The translations under genes were made by a program, and so were the position numbers. This document shows, one piece after another, positions 61,611 to 64,000 of a stretch of 64,000 bases of DNA. Source of the stretch: Allolobophora icterica (Eukaryota > Annelida > Clitellata > Crassiclitellata > Lumbricidae); assembly GCA_963556255.1 (NCBI GenBank), contig OY744615.1:19670815-19734814 (forward strand). The letters are read 5' to 3'. The notes under the pieces were generated by a model. It did not search any database, had not been told where the DNA came from, and worked only from the letters and a program-made list of their open reading frames with translations. Position 1 is the first letter of the stretch; every line of letters starts with the position of its first letter.

Positions 61611-62899
61611 GCTGAAATGTATATGGCTCTTTACAGATTCGAAGATTTGTGGCTGTCAGAAATTCCCAACCAAATGGATTTTCAGTTGTTTACAGATTCT
61701 GAGCACACATTGTATTGACCATCCAAGATTTTTCCTTTTTGACATTTCTCCTATTTTCATAAATTAATCTCCAAGAACAAAACAAAGTGAATGTCATAAA
61801 ACTCTTTCTTTCCATTAGCGTTACTGTAATCACTGCCATTTGATTAATCACAGCTTTGAGGAGTTTCGCTGGCAGTGTAACACTAATCCAATTAGTGTTG
61901 AAAAGTAGCCTGAAGTTAGTCACTAACTAAAGGGCTTCACACAACAAAGAGTAAATATTTATTGTTTAACCAATCTGTATCTGCATGTAAAACTAATTAC
62001 ATATACATGTATACTGTACTGGACAAAACCCTTATCGAAACATCTCAGTCAAAAAACACTTATCGAAACATCTCAGTCAAATTCAACATTATATTAATCA
62101 GTAGTCTTGCTTGCTTGCTTTTGATCAAGGCATACCAAAAACTGATCTACTGGCAAACTTTTATAATTTTCCTTCATCACCATACACCGTTCAAAGCTGC
62201 ACAAGTCAACCAGTCAATCTGAATAAGATGGAACTTTTCCAATGTATCAGATAAACCAGCATTACAGAAAGGACTAAAATGACACATCCAATGCAGAGAG
62301 TAACAATCTGAAATGAAAGAATAAAAATACAAGTAATGGAAGGCAAAATGATAGTTAAATAGTCCTGGAATGTATGGTCTAAATCTTGTCACAGAAGTGC
62401 AGACACGACAACAGTGCACAGGTCATTTACAGCACAAGAAACTCAATATAACAAGTAAAAAGTAAGCATATCCTTTACTGAACCAACTGGCAACTGCTAA
62501 CCGCACTTTGGCATACATGAAAGTTTTAATGCACTGAGAATCACTCACGAGACTAACTTAGAACTAGAAATAAACATAGTCAAATGAGCAAAGTAAGATA
62601 ACCGCACATTAGTCGTATTCCTCTCTAGACTTAAGACCTAGACGTTAGCAGTTAGTAGTGAAACTGACTGACCTAGTATTTTGCATAAAAGAGGTCAATC
62701 TTGTGTTCAAAGACTATATTGACATCAGACATAGCATTGTTTGGTTTCCAGTCACACATTAATGACGAGAATGTACTAAATCCGACTGGGAAACTTATGC
62801 AGCTCATTGTTAAAGCGTAAAGGTTTAATTTTTCCTGGCTTCAATGTGCACTTCTTAATTTCTTAAGTGGGAATATTATCAAATTTTAGTTGTACTGTA
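61611..62899. other. Unassigned interval
   Basis: A 23-bp direct repeat (CTTATCGAAACATCTCAGTC core) occurs at about 62030 and 62060. No gene recognised. Confidence 0.4.
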
Positions 62900-63002
62900 T
62901 CATTATTATAATGCGGTTATTAAGCACCACTATCTAATGACCAAGCATCATTCAATGGCACCAAGCAATTGCGAGTGAAGGACTTGCTCTTGACAGATCC
63001 CT
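62900..63002 (-). mobile_element. SINE body fragment, reverse orientation
   Basis: Minus-strand AAGAGCAAGTCCTTCACTCGC and the flanking GCACCACTATCTAATGACC region match the repeat at 29560 and the SINE bodies at 3769 and 37941. Confidence 0.6.
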
Positions 63003-63085
63003 ACAATAATAGGGGGATACGGAGGTGTAGTGGTATGTTTTGTGCCTTGTAACCGGAGGGTCGCAGATTCGAAGCTTCCCTACCC
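63003..63085 (+). mobile_element. tRNA-like SINE head joined to a LINE end
   Basis: GGAGGTGTAGTGGTATG, then CCTTGTAACCGGAGGGTCGC and AGATTCGAAGCTTCC, resemble the head of the SINE at 3769 (CCTTGTGACCGGAGGGTTGC). The B box is weakened. It is followed directly by LINE coding sequence. Confidence 0.65.
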
Positions 63086-63460
63086 ACAGCACATCACTAA
63101 TAAAATCTCTGCCTTGGTCCGGCAGTGCTTCGAGGGCTTGGCCTCTCCATACCTGCAGGAGCTCTGCTGTCCCACCTCATGTTCACAGCGCCGTTGCTCT
63201 CTCCGCTCAGCTGCGCAAGCTGAGCTTATTGTTCCCCGTGTGCGAACAGCCATATGGCAGCATCGTGCCTTCTCTGTAGCCGGCCCCATGACCTGGAATT
63301 GGCTCCCTACCACGCTCCGCCAAATACTGACTGGTCATTTCACCTCGTTTTTTACTGTCCTCAAAACTACGTTGTTCAACCGTGGTTGGGCTGGGAGTGC
63401 TCCTGAATAGATATCTTGAAGGGGCACTATACAAAACTTCTTTAATAATATTTAGTAATA
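63086..63460 (+). pseudogene. LINE ORF2 C-terminal relic with (AAT)n tail
   Basis: The 63030-63410 frame includes LASPYLQELC, an arginine-rich block, AFSVAGPMTWNWLPTTLRQI and FFTVLKTTLFNRGW, the canonical end of CR1/L2-like ORF2. It continues to a 3' end with GGGGCACTATACAAAAC and an (AAT)n tail at 63455-63512. Confidence 0.8.
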
Positions 63461-63461
63461 A

Positions 63462-63512
<51 letters not shown>

Positions 63513-63513
<1 letters not shown>

Positions 63514-64000
63514 TGTCTGTAAGGAAGGCAACGGGAAACCACCTCACTAATATCATCCCTGAGTGGCATAAAGGCAATGGACCTGCCTTCGGGCACAGAA
63601 CTAATCATCATCATCACTCGGTCGAATACAAATATTCAGTACAGTTCTAGAAATAGCAATGTGTTGGAGAACTTCACTTGGTAAAGAAATTGTTGATGTT
63701 TTCAGAAAGCACTGTAACGATAAGATTAGGGTATAGCCGGGTGCCGTTTTTCAACCGGGTACCAGGTCCTGGTAGTTTGAATAAAAACCTTCCGGGTCCG
63801 GGTACTAGGTATTAAAACTAAAAGTAATCTCAAAATTAATCTCTAATCCGAACACAAAGTCGCGAAAAAATAACTCCACTCTACCCTCTACGAATCAACT
63901 TCAGAACATTTTAATAAACAAGGAAAACATCTGCATTCTGCAATGGTCGAAAAGGGTGGGAGAGAGGGACTGGTTGGCGTTCTCAATAATCAAAGAAAAT
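63513..64000. other. Unassigned end of window
   Basis: GGGTGCCG, GGGTACCAGG and GGGTCCGGGTACTAGG words repeat at 63738-63810. No gene or element ends recognised. Confidence 0.35.

Overview
The window looks like a gene-poor, repeat-saturated piece of a metazoan nuclear genome, most likely a marine deuterostome and perhaps an echinoderm. The inference rests on four things: a Gmr1-like Ty3/gypsy retrotransposon (a lineage described from deuterostomes), two IL-17-like cytokine genes with strongly diverged domains, CR1/L2-like LINE and tRNA-derived SINE debris, and a very high density of the palindrome TAGGCCTA. No species is named, because nothing in the sequence proves one. There are no bacterial operons, CRISPR arrays, rRNA genes or convincing functional tRNA genes.

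Layout. Positions 1-4300 and about 15690-18500 are two diverged copies of the same segment, each interrupted by different insertions and each containing LINE reverse-transcriptase debris. Between them lie a complete minus-strand LTR retrotransposon (5666-11676) and two convergent IL-17-like cytokine copies. The plus-strand copy (11711-12616) is clipped by the LTR on its 5' side and by a tRNA-derived SINE on its 3' side. The minus-strand copy (14104-15135) looks complete, with a signal peptide, a Ser/Thr-rich region with 10-residue repeats, a C-terminal IL-17 domain and a poly(A) signal. From 19.8 to 24.2 kb there are two long hairpins and about 1.1 kb of AAGTCAGAAT-type degenerate repeat. From 25 to 31 kb there is a full-length hAT transposon with perfect 8-bp target duplications, a LINE tail and further hAT relics. 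From 32 to 39 kb there are microsatellites, a 54-bp tandem array and two related hAT MITEs, one split by a SINE. An intronless class A GPCR occupies 39144-40295 and is the clearest intact host gene.

The interval 44218-47240 is a three-deep nest of hAT elements, each bounded by its own 8-bp duplication, with a LINE fragment inside as a fourth insertion. From 49 to 56 kb there are long (GA)n, (CATA)n and (CA)n tracts, a cysteine-rich open frame, a 3-kb element with about 650-bp inverted arms, and a possible first exon of a small secreted cysteine-rich protein running into the (CA)n tract. The last 7 kb is MITEs, SINEs and LINE tails.

How things work together. The retrotransposon has pol order PR-IN-RT-RNaseH instead of the usual gypsy PR-RT-RNaseH-IN, and its Gag contains a SCAN-like capsid segment. 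Its LTRs are nearly identical although its reading frame is broken in several places. The host genes (cytokine, GPCR, two possible secreted proteins) are islands in transposon sequence, and the duplicated cytokine shows how insertions have cut one copy.
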